From: Bacteroidaceae bacterium
Lineage (GTDB): Bacteria; Bacteroidota; Bacteroidia; Bacteroidales; Bacteroidaceae
Assembly (NCBI GenBank): GCA_017935785.1
Contig: JAGBGU010000045.1
Location: 34,032 to 98,031 of the forward strand
Direction of reading: 5' to 3'
Length of the DNA: 64,000 nt
The position numbers and the translations under genes are program-made. Positions within the stretch are counted from its first letter, which is position 1. Each line of letters opens with the position of its first letter. Shown here piece by piece: positions 9,302-17,194 of the stretch. Below the pieces are notes generated by a model. The model was given only the letters and a program-made list of their open reading frames with translations. It was not told where the DNA came from and made no database searches.

Positions 9302-9901
9302 ATGAAAAAAAAACAGGCGATAGTCAGTGTGTTGCTCACACTCTTTATCCTCATAACAGACCAATGGATAAAAGTGGCGGTTAAGACAGGCATGTACATG
9401 TATGAGCGTATCCATGTCACAGACTGGTTCTATATTCTTTTTACAGAGAACCGTGGTATGGCGTTCGGTCTGGAACTGATGGATAAATACCTGCTTACTT
9501 CTTTTCGTATTTTTGCAGTGGGTTTCTTGGTTTGGTTCATCGCACGCCACATCCGCCGCGGAATAGAATGGGGATTCCTTATTTGTCTGGTTTCTATCCT
9601 TGCCGGTGCTGCAGGTAATATTATAGATTGTCTGTTTTACGGATTGATATTTAATAATCCGCCTGCTCCGATGGTGGCGGAATTTGTGCCCTGGGGAACT
9701 GGATATGAGACTTTCATGCAGGGTAGGGTTGTGGACATGTTTTATTTCCCTTTGGTCGAGTGGGACTGGCCCTCATGGATCCCTTTCATTGGCGGGAATC
9801 ATTTTGTCTTTTTCAGCCCTATATTTAATTTTGCAGATGCTTGCATTTCATGTGGTGTGATAGCATTGTTGTTGTTTTACCATAAGAAATTCCAGGGATG
9901 A
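9302..9901 (+). CDS. lspA: lipoprotein signal peptidase (signal peptidase II)
   Basis: A 199-residue membrane aspartic protease that removes the signal peptide of lipoproteins after the cysteine is acylated. Four hydrophobic segments are visible. Family motifs: ITDQWIKV near residue 20, ENRGMAFGL near 50, GAAGNIIDCLFYG near 105 with the first catalytic Asp, and FNFADACISCGV near 175 with the second. The protein is longer than the E. coli enzyme (164), with an insertion between the two catalytic regions, as usual in Bacteroidetes. The window encodes more than a dozen likely lipoprotein substrates. The stop overlaps the next start by ATGA. The ATG at 9302 is used rather than TTG at 9299. Confidence 0.93.
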   Translation: MKKKQAIVSVLLTLFILITDQWIKVAVKTGMYMYERIHVTDWFYILFTENRGMAFGLELMDKYLLTSFRIFAVGFLVWFIARHIRRGIEWGFLICLVSILAGAAGNIIDCLFYGLIFNNPPAPMVAEFVPWGTGYETFMQGRVVDMFYFPLVEWDWPSWIPFIGGNHFVFFSPIFNFADACISCGVIALLLFYHKKFQG

Positions 9902-10890
9902 GATTTCATTTGTTTGCCCTTCTGTTGTTATGTGTGCTTTCCGGATGTAAACCGTCTAAACCTTCAGGAGTTTTTTCTGAATCCAAGATGGTTAAGATTC
10001 TCGTGGATTATCATTTGGCACAAGGGATGGCGGAAGACAATGACAATGAAACAGAGAAGCGTTATTTGTATATACAGGCGGTTTTCCGTAAACATAGGAT
10101 TACAGAAGAACAGTTTGATAAATCCATGATTTATTACTGTGAACACGCTGAAGATCTGAGCAAGATATATATACAGGTAAATAAGCGTATTGAGGCTGCG
10201 TCCGCAATGATGGGAATGGACACCAAGGCCCAACTTAAATACCATGAAATGTCAAATGTAGGTGATACGGCAAATATTTGGAATCGCCGTAAGATGGCAT
10301 TGCTCAAACCTAATTATGTGGATAACATATATAGCTTTGCCATGGATGCTGATTCAAGTATTTATTTAGGAGACAGTTTCATGTGGACCTTCACACCGCA
10401 ATATGTTTTGCAAAGTGGGCGTCGCGAAGCCTTTGCACAGTTGATAATTTGCTATGAGAATGACAGTGTGGCGAGCAATACTCAGATGATTTCTGGTGAT
10501 CAGGAACTTTTGCTAAAGGTTTCGCCCTCAAGGAAACAGGATTCACTTCGTATAAAGTCTGTACAAGGTCATGTATATTTGCCGGTGAAGATGGAAGCTG
10601 ATGCCGGATTCCGTATGCTTATGCTAAAGGATATGGCTTTGATTAGATATCATAAACCCGGAGCAAAAAAGAGTGAGACCCCCATTGTTGAGACTCCTGA
10701 TTCAGTTGAGACGGATACATTGAAGGATGAACAGCCAGTTCCTCAGACTGAGAGATTGTCGCCAGCGCAGTTACGTGATGCACAGCCTCGTGACCAGCGT
10801 ATAAATGTGGTAAAAGAGAAACCGGTTAACCCGAATCTGCGTCCGTCCAGAAATATTAACCAGCCTTTGCGCAGGCAACAAAGAAGATAA
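9898..10890 (+). CDS. DUF4296 lipoprotein
   Basis: A 330-residue lipoprotein. Signal peptide with lipobox LSGC at residues 14-17, followed by the DUF4296 domain (about residues 28-120: KMVKILVDYHLAQGMAED, then KHRITEEQFDKSMIYY). The middle part is beta-rich and the C-terminus is low complexity, rich in Pro, Arg and Gln. Function unknown. It overlaps lspA by 4 nt (ATGA), so the two are translationally coupled, a gene order common in Bacteroidales. Confidence 0.8.
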   Translation: MRFHLFALLLLCVLSGCKPSKPSGVFSESKMVKILVDYHLAQGMAEDNDNETEKRYLYIQAVFRKHRITEEQFDKSMIYYCEHAEDLSKIYIQVNKRIEAASAMMGMDTKAQLKYHEMSNVGDTANIWNRRKMALLKPNYVDNIYSFAMDADSSIYLGDSFMWTFTPQYVLQSGRREAFAQLIICYENDSVASNTQMISGDQELLLKVSPSRKQDSLRIKSVQGHVYLPVKMEADAGFRMLMLKDMALIRYHKPGAKKSETPIVETPDSVETDTLKDEQPVPQTERLSPAQLRDAQPRDQRINVVKEKPVNPNLRPSRNINQPLRRQQRR

Positions 10891-10893
10891 TAT

Positions 10894-11058
10894 TTGAAAA
10901 AGGCATATCATAGGTTGTTGTTGCCCGATGGCATTGTAATAAATGGTCCGGTTGTGGTGGAGACCGATGAGAATGGTTCTTTTCTCTGTTGGCGTTTCTT
11001 GCGGGTTGAAGAACCCGCAACTGTTTGGTGTGGCGGTACATATAATATAGAATCATAA
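10894..11058 (+). CDS. small protein of 54 residues, unknown function
   Basis: An open frame of 54 codons begins at TTG 10894, three bases after the stop of the DUF4296 gene, and ends with TAA 14 nt before the ACT gene. The product reads as a coherent small beta protein: MKKAYHRLLLPDGIVINGPV, then VVETDENGSFL, and ends WCGGTYNIES. The LPDG...V.GPVV pattern with a terminal WxGGTY looks like real coding sequence, and I recall similar small proteins at this place in relatives. The only start option near the front is TTG. It would be missed by length-filtered gene callers. Confidence 0.65.
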   Translation: MKKAYHRLLLPDGIVINGPVVVETDENGSFLCWRFLRVEEPATVWCGGTYNIES

Positions 11059-11071
11059 AATAAAATAATAT

Positions 11072-11344
11072 ATGGATAAGTCTATTATTTCCGTGGTTGG
11101 TAAAGATACAACAGGCATTATTGCCCGTGTTTGTACATATTTGGCAGAGAATAAGATAAATATTCTGGACATCTCTCAAACGATTGTCCAGGATTATTTT
11201 ACCATGATGATGATTGTGGATACCAGTTTGCTTTCAAAACCATTTTCAGAGATGGTGCGCGAATTGGAGTCAGTGGGCGAAGACATGGGTGTTCAGGTAA
11301 AGTGTCAGCGTGAGGAGATTTTTGAACGTATGCACCGTATATAA
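11072..11344 (+). CDS. ACT-domain protein, UPF0237 family
   Basis: A 90-residue single ACT domain (beta-alpha-beta-beta-alpha-beta): SIISVVGKDTTGIIARVCTY at the start is the ligand-binding strand and loop, and DISQTIVQDYFTMMMIVD is the second strand. ACT domains bind amino acids or other small ligands. This family is nearly always encoded beside UPF0210, as here (36 bp gap), so the two probably act together, the ACT protein sensing a ligand. The partner's reaction is not known. Confidence 0.88.
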   Translation: MDKSIISVVGKDTTGIIARVCTYLAENKINILDISQTIVQDYFTMMMIVDTSLLSKPFSEMVRELESVGEDMGVQVKCQREEIFERMHRI

Positions 11345-11380
11345 TCAGTGCCATTTTGATAGTTTCATAATTAACCGTAT

Positions 11381-12745
11381 ATGATAAATATAAATGAGGT
11401 TCTTGAAACCAATAAAATGGTGGAGGAGGAGACACTTGATGTCCGAACCATCACAATGGGAATCAATCTGCTTGAATGTGCAGACTCTGATTTGAATACT
11501 TGCTGTAATAAAATATATGACAAAATTACATCCTTGGCCAAAAAACTTGTGGCAACGGGTGAAGACATAAGTCGCGAAATAGGAATTCCTATTGTTAACA
11601 AGCGTGTCAGCGTAACACCTGTCAGCCTTGTTGGCGGAGCATGTTGTAAAACTCCGGACGATTATGTAATTATAGCCAAAACATTGGACCGTGCGGCAAA
11701 AGATTTGGGAATTAATTTTCTTGGTGGTTATAGCGCAGTAGTCAGCAAAGGGATGACACGTTCTGACGAATTGTTGATTCGATCCATCCCGCAAGCGATG
11801 AAAGAGACTGAACGCATTTGTTCAAGCGTCAATGTAGGCAGTACAAAGACAGGCATTAATATGGATGCAGTCCGTTTAATGGGCCAAATAATAAAGGAAA
11901 CTGCTGAAGCCACAAAGGAGAAAGATTCTTTGGGTTGTGGAAAACTGGTTGTTTTGTGCAACGCTCCTGATGATAATCCGTTTATGGCGGGTGCCTTTCA
12001 TGGTGTAAGCGAAGACGATGCCATAATTAACGTGGGAGTAAGTGGGCCAGGCGTAGTTCATCATGTCTTAAAAGAAATCCGAGGAGCCAGTTTTGAAGTG
12101 TTGTGTGAAACAATTAAACGTACGGCATTCAAGATTACGCGAGTGGGCCAATATGTCGCCCAAGAGGCCAGCCGCCGTTTAGGTGTACCGTTTGGTATCA
12201 TAGATCTTAGCTTAGCGCCCACGCCTGCAGTGGGAGATTCTGTTGCAGACATCCTATGTGAGATTGGTTTAGAACATCCTGGTGCTCCGGGTACAACGGC
12301 CGCACTTGCCCTTTTAAATGACCAGGTCAAGAAGGGTGGGGTAATGGCCAGTAGTTATGTGGGCGGTTTGAGCGGAGCGTTCATTCCTGTCAGTGAGGAT
12401 CAGGGAATGATTGATGCTGTTTCATGCGGTGCGTTAACCCTTGAGAAATTAGAGGCAATGACTTGTGTCTGCTCTGTCGGACTTGACATGATAGCTATTC
12501 CGGGTGAAACCCCGGCCAGCACAATCAGTGGTATAATTGCGGATGAAGCAGCCATTGGTATGATTAATCAAAAGACAACAGCTGTGCGTATAATCCCTGT
12601 AATAGGAAAGTCAATCGGAGAAACTGTAGAATTCGGCGGCTTGCTGGGCTATGCACCGGTTATGCCGGTTAATAAATATAGTTGTGAGGCGTTTATAAAT
12701 AGAACCGGGCGTATTCCGGCTCCTATTCATTCTTTTAAAAATTAA
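11381..12745 (+). CDS. UPF0210 / PFL-family (DUF711) protein
   Basis: A 454-residue protein of the UPF0210 family, related to the glycyl-radical/PFL fold by sequence annotation but with no proven activity. Recognisable blocks: [25 protein letters not shown] at the N-terminus, [14 protein letters not shown] near residue 215, [18 protein letters not shown] near residue 275, and GEFPASTISG-like [21 protein letters not shown] near 385. It follows the ACT gene and precedes a GH43 gene by 6 bp. The pair UPF0237/UPF0210 is very widespread, so a housekeeping role is likely. Confidence 0.88.
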   Translation: MININEVLETNKMVEEETLDVRTITMGINLLECADSDLNTCCNKIYDKITSLAKKLVATGEDISREIGIPIVNKRVSVTPVSLVGGACCKTPDDYVIIAKTLDRAAKDLGINFLGGYSAVVSKGMTRSDELLIRSIPQAMKETERICSSVNVGSTKTGINMDAVRLMGQIIKETAEATKEKDSLGCGKLVVLCNAPDDNPFMAGAFHGVSEDDAIINVGVSGPGVVHHVLKEIRGASFEVLCETIKRTAFKITRVGQYVAQEASRRLGVPFGIIDLSLAPTPAVGDSVADILCEIGLEHPGAPGTTAALALLNDQVKKGGVMASSYVGGLSGAFIPVSEDQGMIDAVSCGALTLEKLEAMTCVCSVGLDMIAIPGETPASTISGIIADEAAIGMINQKTTAVRIIPVIGKSIGETVEFGGLLGYAPVMPVNKYSCEAFINRTGRIPAPIHSFKN

Positions 12746-12751
12746 TTTATT

Positions 12752-13747
12752 ATGAGGAAGTTATTCGTAAGCCTGTTGGCTCTGTCATTGGCGGCTCCTG
12801 TCACAATGGCCAAGAAACAGAAAGAAATGAGTGGAAATCCCATCATTAAAGGATGGTATGCCGACCCGGAAGGCATTTTCATGGGTGGTAAGTATTGGAT
12901 TTTTCCCACTTTTAGTGCACCCTATAAACAGCAGCTTTTCTTTGATGCTTTTTCCAGCACAGACCTTGTTCACTGGGAAAAGCACGAGAGAGTTTTGGAA
13001 CAAAAGAATATTCCCTGGCTTCGTATGGCTCTGTGGGCACCGTCAATAATCGAAGCTAATGATAAGTTTTATCTTTTCTTCGGAGGAAATGATGTCCATG
13101 AGGGAGAAATAGGAGGTATTGGCGTTGCAGTTTCCGATAAACCGGAAGGACCGTATAAGGATGCTTTGGGCAAACCGCTGATAAACGAAATCGTTAATGG
13201 AGCGCAGCCTATTGACCAGTTTGTATTTCGTGATGATGATGGCCAATTTTATATGTTCTACGGTGGATGGGGACACTGCAATATGTGTAAGTTGAGCCCT
13301 GATTTGCTGAGCATTGTTCCCTGGGAAGACGGGAAAAAGTTCCATGAGGTAACACCCAGCCCATCATACGTTGAAGGCCCGTTCATGCTAAAACGTAACG
13401 GCAAGTATTATTTTATGTGGAGCGAAGGCGGTTGGACAGGACCAAATTACTGTGTGGCATATGCAATAGCAGATACACCTTTTGGACCGTTTAAGCGTAT
13501 CGGGAAGATACTTGAGCGTGATCCTGAAGTGGCAGTTGGCGCAGGTCATCACTCTGTAATTAAGGTTCCAGGAAAGGACGAGTATTATATCATCTATCAC
13601 CGTCGTCCGCTAACGGAAACAGATGGCAATAGCCGTGAAACCTGTATTGATAAATTGGAATTCAATCCTGACGGTACAATTAAACCTGTTAAAATGACCT
13701 TTACCGGTGTAGAGGCTCGCAAGATTAAGAGGAAATATCGTCGTTAA
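12752..13747 (+). CDS. glycoside hydrolase family 43 secreted enzyme
   Basis: A 331-residue exported beta-propeller hydrolase. Signal peptide MRKLFVSLLALSLAAPVTMA. The three acidic residues of GH43 are in place: Asp in GWYADPEG (about 38, base), Asp in GAQPIDQFVF (about 154, pKa modulator) and Glu in SYVEGPFM (about 209, acid). SSTDLVHWEKHERVL is a common family segment. This is a single catalytic domain without accessory modules, fitting a beta-xylosidase or alpha-L-arabinofuranosidase type; the exact substrate is not visible. The gene begins 6 bp after the UPF0210 gene, so it is probably co-transcribed with it although the functions look unrelated. A terminator follows. Confidence 0.88.
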   Translation: MRKLFVSLLALSLAAPVTMAKKQKEMSGNPIIKGWYADPEGIFMGGKYWIFPTFSAPYKQQLFFDAFSSTDLVHWEKHERVLEQKNIPWLRMALWAPSIIEANDKFYLFFGGNDVHEGEIGGIGVAVSDKPEGPYKDALGKPLINEIVNGAQPIDQFVFRDDDGQFYMFYGGWGHCNMCKLSPDLLSIVPWEDGKKFHEVTPSPSYVEGPFMLKRNGKYYFMWSEGGWTGPNYCVAYAIADTPFGPFKRIGKILERDPEVAVGAGHHSVIKVPGKDEYYIIYHRRPLTETDGNSRETCIDKLEFNPDGTIKPVKMTFTGVEARKIKRKYRR

Positions 13748-13796
13748 AATAAATCCGGCTAACATTTATGTTTGAAGATGTTAGCCGGATTTATTT
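13747..13796 (+). terminator. bidirectional intrinsic terminator
   Basis: AAATAAATCCGGCTAACAT pairs perfectly with ATGTTAGCCGGATTTATTT across a 12-nt loop; both sides end in A/T tracts. It separates the convergent GH43 gene and the gene at 13798. Confidence 0.9.
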
Positions 13797-13797
13797 C

Positions 13798-14781
13798 TTA
13801 AAAGATTCTGTAACTTATCTTGAAATTAAGTGCAGGGTATACTTTTATATTATTGAATAGTTTCATGTATCCTTTTATACTTGAACTATAGTCAGTAACG
13901 TCATGAGAAAGACACGTACCGTCATGAGTGTAAACGTGAACACCGCCTAAATACATAATCCCACAGTCAAAGGAACAGTTTATTTTCTTGTACCGTGATA
14001 ATGTGTTGCCGTATCCGAAACCAAAGTATGGTCTTACCTTGTTGGTTTTTATATGTGATTTAATCATGGCGTCACTGTTTGGATACATTCTGTATGGCTC
14101 ACCCTTTTTATACAAAAGATTTCCTTCTTCATCAATAATGTCATGCCTGTAGTTTCCCAAAATCATTCCCATTCTGCCGTAGCTAAGGAATTTTTCGGCT
14201 ACATCTGGCGGTAATTCCAAACCCATGAATATTTCTTCTTCATTGAGAACCTTTTCATAAAGATTGTTGTAAATGTTTACTGCCAGGGCGGTTGGTGCGT
14301 CAGTTATATCATTAACAGCTTTAGCCACTGTTTGCCTACCAGCGAAAAAACCTAGCGTAAAATGCCATTTTTTGTTCTTAAAGGGAAGAACGTCCACCAG
14401 AAATTTGAAATTAGTAAAGGTAGGTTTACCAACCATGGTAACATATTCATCAGGCTCGTAACCGGTAAATCCTTTCAGCATTTCAGACAGTTTTCCAAAG
14501 TGTGTAAGGTTTCCGTTCTCATCGAATTTTTTCCCGGGTTCATCACCTAATTGTATGCCAAAATCCATGTCATACTTAAAGTGAGGCATGTAATCCACGC
14601 CTGTACGGATTTGAAGGTATTGTCCTATTGGAGATGATACCTCCAATCCGATACCGGTGGTTCCTATTGTTGCGCCCAAATCAAGATGATTGAACAATTT
14701 ATACTCATCTGTGGTAAATTGTGCTCTCGTTGCAGACAAGCCGCATATTATTGTTGTTATAACAAAGAGGATTCTTTTCAT
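13798..14781 (-). CDS. secreted protein of unknown function, possible outer membrane barrel
   Basis: A 327-residue protein with a signal peptide (MKRILFVITTIICGLSATRA). The N-terminal half alternates glycine and aromatic residues (LGATIGTTGIGLEVSSPIG, RTGVDYMPHF) and the C-terminus ends in FKISYRIF, with a terminal Phe, both as expected of an outer-membrane beta-barrel; YFGFGYGNTLSRYKKINCSF looks like another strand pair. I do not recognise a named family. It is the last of four minus-strand genes (17195, 15988, 14801, 13798) and lies 19 bp after the gene at 14801, so the two are probably one operon. Confidence 0.65.
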   Translation of the reverse strand: MKRILFVITTIICGLSATRAQFTTDEYKLFNHLDLGATIGTTGIGLEVSSPIGQYLQIRTGVDYMPHFKYDMDFGIQLGDEPGKKFDENGNLTHFGKLSEMLKGFTGYEPDEYVTMVGKPTFTNFKFLVDVLPFKNKKWHFTLGFFAGRQTVAKAVNDITDAPTALAVNIYNNLYEKVLNEEEIFMGLELPPDVAEKFLSYGRMGMILGNYRHDIIDEEGNLLYKKGEPYRMYPNSDAMIKSHIKTNKVRPYFGFGYGNTLSRYKKINCSFDCGIMYLGGVHVYTHDGTCLSHDVTDYSSSIKGYMKLFNNIKVYPALNFKISYRIF

Positions 14782-14800
14782 CTTGCTAAGGGTTTACAAT

Positions 14801-15907
14801 TTATTGTCTTATAATCTTTTTCCCGTTAACGATGTATATGCCTTTGGGTAATGTCTCGTTAAGTTCATCTGCTACTTTTACTCCTGTAATAGAGTAGACA
14901 CCTTTTATGCTGTCTTTAATTTTTATTGATCCAATGCTTTGTCCTTGCTCTGTCTTTTTATAGTCATTAAGCTCGTCTTCTGTCATCAGAATCAGTTCTT
15001 CGGGAGTGTCTGTACTTACTTTCAGATATGCTTCGTTAGCAGCAAGAAACTCTTCATTTGAAACTACGAAACCGAGTTTCCCTTCTGATGTAATACCCAA
15101 TACTCTCATTGTGTTGGCATCATATTTTGTGCGTGCATCTTTTGATTTTGGCCTTCTTTCATTGTTGAAATACACACCCTTTAACAGGTTGTTGTTGATT
15201 TTGTCTCCTTGGTTAATGTAAAGATTGAGTTTGTTTGAAGAAGGTTCTGAACTACCGCATTCAATGATGACAGGTGTGTTGGCTGCGATAATTTCGCTCT
15301 TAATTTCTTTGATTACTGCTATGTGTTTGTATACCTCACTTATGTAGTAGGCTTTCATGCCTTCGTTAGCGAAGTTGAAGGCGAAATCCGCATAGAAAGG
15401 TTCGTAATGTTTGTTCTCAATGGTGAAATTAGGGGCAATCCCAAAATAGTTTGTTTCTAAATCCAAAGGTTCTGCAACCCATTTCCTGTAATCCCCCTTA
15501 GCGATTGTTCCCAGCTGTCCGTCTGGAACATTAGAGGTCTCGTCATCTGCTAAGTATTTTCCCTCGGCATACAATTGGTATGTATCTCCTTTAGGGTAGA
15601 TCATTACGTTATATCCTATTATTTCGTATACACTCGTCCCTTGGCTATGTAGGTTATATACATTTCCGCCTTTCTGCTCTGCATAAACAATGCTTGCCGG
15701 GTCTGAGATTGTACGGTTATGATCTTTCCATAGTTGTATGGCACCCATGTCTGCACTTGTTGTAGATACGTTTATTTTACCGGTGTTATCATAAACATAT
15801 ACATACCGATTTGTTGCGTAATTGTGTACGCGGTAGAAACCATTTTTTAACTGTGCATTGGTAATGGTTGAGACAAATAGTAATATGTATGTAATTAATT
15901 TTTTCAT
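14801..15907 (-). CDS. secreted protein with C-terminal GIYIVNGKK tail, unknown function
   Basis: A 368-residue exported protein: signal peptide MKKLITYILLFVSTITNAQ, then a module starting NGFYRVHNYATNRYVYVYDN with a ricin-like (RICIN/beta-trefoil) flavour, of the kind found in Bacteroidetes surface proteins that bind or display glycans. The middle has no recognised domain. The last ~45 residues (DSIKGVYSITGVKV, then LPKGIYIVNGKKIIRQ) form the short conserved tail also present at 53692, 59509 and, more loosely, 23703. The tail resembles type IX secretion sorting domains; whether it is one here is open. It is separated from ompA by a terminator hairpin. Confidence 0.7.
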   Translation of the reverse strand: MKKLITYILLFVSTITNAQLKNGFYRVHNYATNRYVYVYDNTGKINVSTTSADMGAIQLWKDHNRTISDPASIVYAEQKGGNVYNLHSQGTSVYEIIGYNVMIYPKGDTYQLYAEGKYLADDETSNVPDGQLGTIAKGDYRKWVAEPLDLETNYFGIAPNFTIENKHYEPFYADFAFNFANEGMKAYYISEVYKHIAVIKEIKSEIIAANTPVIIECGSSEPSSNKLNLYINQGDKINNNLLKGVYFNNERRPKSKDARTKYDANTMRVLGITSEGKLGFVVSNEEFLAANEAYLKVSTDTPEELILMTEDELNDYKKTEQGQSIGSIKIKDSIKGVYSITGVKVADELNETLPKGIYIVNGKKIIRQ

Positions 15908-15927
15908 ATTTTTTGTTTTAAATAAAA

Positions 15928-15968
15928 GACCTGCCGCTCCTTACCGTCTTGGTAAGGTAGGGCAGGTC
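15928..15968 (-). terminator. intrinsic terminator after ompA-like gene
   Basis: Two-step stem: GACCTGCC with GGGCAGGTC outside and CCTTACC with GGTAAGG inside, followed on the minus strand by a TTTTATTT tract. Confidence 0.8.
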
Positions 15969-15987
15969 GTATTATCGCTAATATCTA

Positions 15988-17115
15988 TTATTTTGCAATA
16001 CAAATACTAACGCGGTTTTTGTCATTTTCTGCGAAAGGCTGTTCTGTGTCACCCTTACCATCGTATGAAATACGGCTTTCAGCAATACCATATTTCTTTA
16101 CCAATGTATCGGCTACGATTTTTGCGCGCTTCTCAGAAAGGTTCTTGTTGATAGTGGCATTGCCGGTACCCTTGTCTGCGTGGCCGGTAATAACTACCTT
16201 TGCATTAGGATTGGCTTTCAGGTAATTTGCAATTTCTTCAACCTTTGCCATTTCTTCTTTAACAATCTGAGTGGCTCTGATGGTAAAGAATATTTCACGG
16301 CGCAGAGGTTCTGCCTTTTTCTCAACAATACGGTCGCGGTAAACGATCTTCTCTACAACCTTTTCAACAGGCTTCTCAACGATCTTTTCAACAATCTGAA
16401 CCTTTGCAGGTACAGTCTTCTGCTTGGTAGTCTTGCCGAGGTTAACCTTGGCGCCAATCAAACCATTGAAGTACCAGTCACTGTTGCCGGCTTTCTTAGA
16501 GTTGTACTTGTCGCTAAGTGTGTTGGCTGAAAGCTCCAGACCGATAGCAACGCGTTCGCAAACGTTGAAGTCAACGTCAATACCAGCACGACCTGTGAAT
16601 CGGGCTTTTGAACCGTCCCAAAGATATTGCATGTAGTTTCCGTTATATCCGGGGAACTGCTGGGTGAGGATTGCGCTGTTTGCATCCCATGCTTCGTCAT
16701 TGCCGAAACCGATATTTGCACCGATACCGGCAAACAAAGTCAGGTCAACCAGACGGTTAGCCTTAAATCCGCCGAAAAGGTTGGTCAGGTTCAAGGTGGC
16801 ATCAACCATAGGTGCTACATAGTTATACTTCCAATCGTATTTTGTGCCGTTGATTTTTGAACCACCCTTGCTTTGCCATGCATTTACTGCGATACGGGCA
16901 CCCCACAATGAGGTAAAGTTATATCCCGCAGCTATCTGGGCGTTGGGAGAGACCAAGTCACCGAATTTAACTTCTCCCAAGGTATACTGACCACCAATTT
17001 GGCCGCGCACATACCAGTGGGGGTTGAAAACGGTCTCTGTAGTAGTCTGCTGTGCCATCGCTGCTGAGCAACCCATGGCAACCAGTACTGTAAGTAATGT
17101 TTTCTTGAAATTCAT
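15988..17115 (-). CDS. OmpA-family outer membrane protein
   Basis: A 375-residue protein. Signal peptide to about residue 21 (MGCSAAMAQQ), an eight-stranded-barrel-like N-terminal domain (about 25-235), a charged linker with repeated VEKIVEKPVEKVVEK, and a C-terminal OmpA peptidoglycan-binding domain (about 270-375) with VVITGHADKGTGNATINKNL and SEKRAKIVADTL. The domain ties the outer membrane to the cell wall through diaminopimelate. It is encoded downstream of a long coiled-coil lipoprotein (17195), suggesting a shared envelope role. The 5' neighbour gap holds a hairpin (17144-17180). Confidence 0.93.
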   Translation of the reverse strand: MNFKKTLLTVLVAMGCSAAMAQQTTTETVFNPHWYVRGQIGGQYTLGEVKFGDLVSPNAQIAAGYNFTSLWGARIAVNAWQSKGGSKINGTKYDWKYNYVAPMVDATLNLTNLFGGFKANRLVDLTLFAGIGANIGFGNDEAWDANSAILTQQFPGYNGNYMQYLWDGSKARFTGRAGIDVDFNVCERVAIGLELSANTLSDKYNSKKAGNSDWYFNGLIGAKVNLGKTTKQKTVPAKVQIVEKIVEKPVEKVVEKIVYRDRIVEKKAEPLRREIFFTIRATQIVKEEMAKVEEIANYLKANPNAKVVITGHADKGTGNATINKNLSEKRAKIVADTLVKKYGIAESRISYDGKGDTEQPFAENDKNRVSICIAK

Positions 17116-17143
17116 AATCTACTAATTATTTGGGTTGTTTATC

Positions 17144-17180
17144 CCGCTGTGCCTATTAGTTTGCACTATGGGCACAGCGG
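17144..17180 (-). terminator. hairpin between coiled-coil lipoprotein gene and ompA
   Basis: CCGCTGTGCC (17144-17153) pairs with GGCACAGCGG (17171-17180). The following T tract is weak, so it may be an attenuator or mRNA-stabilising hairpin that allows read-through into ompA. Confidence 0.5.
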
Positions 17181-17194
17181 TTGGATAGCATCTC

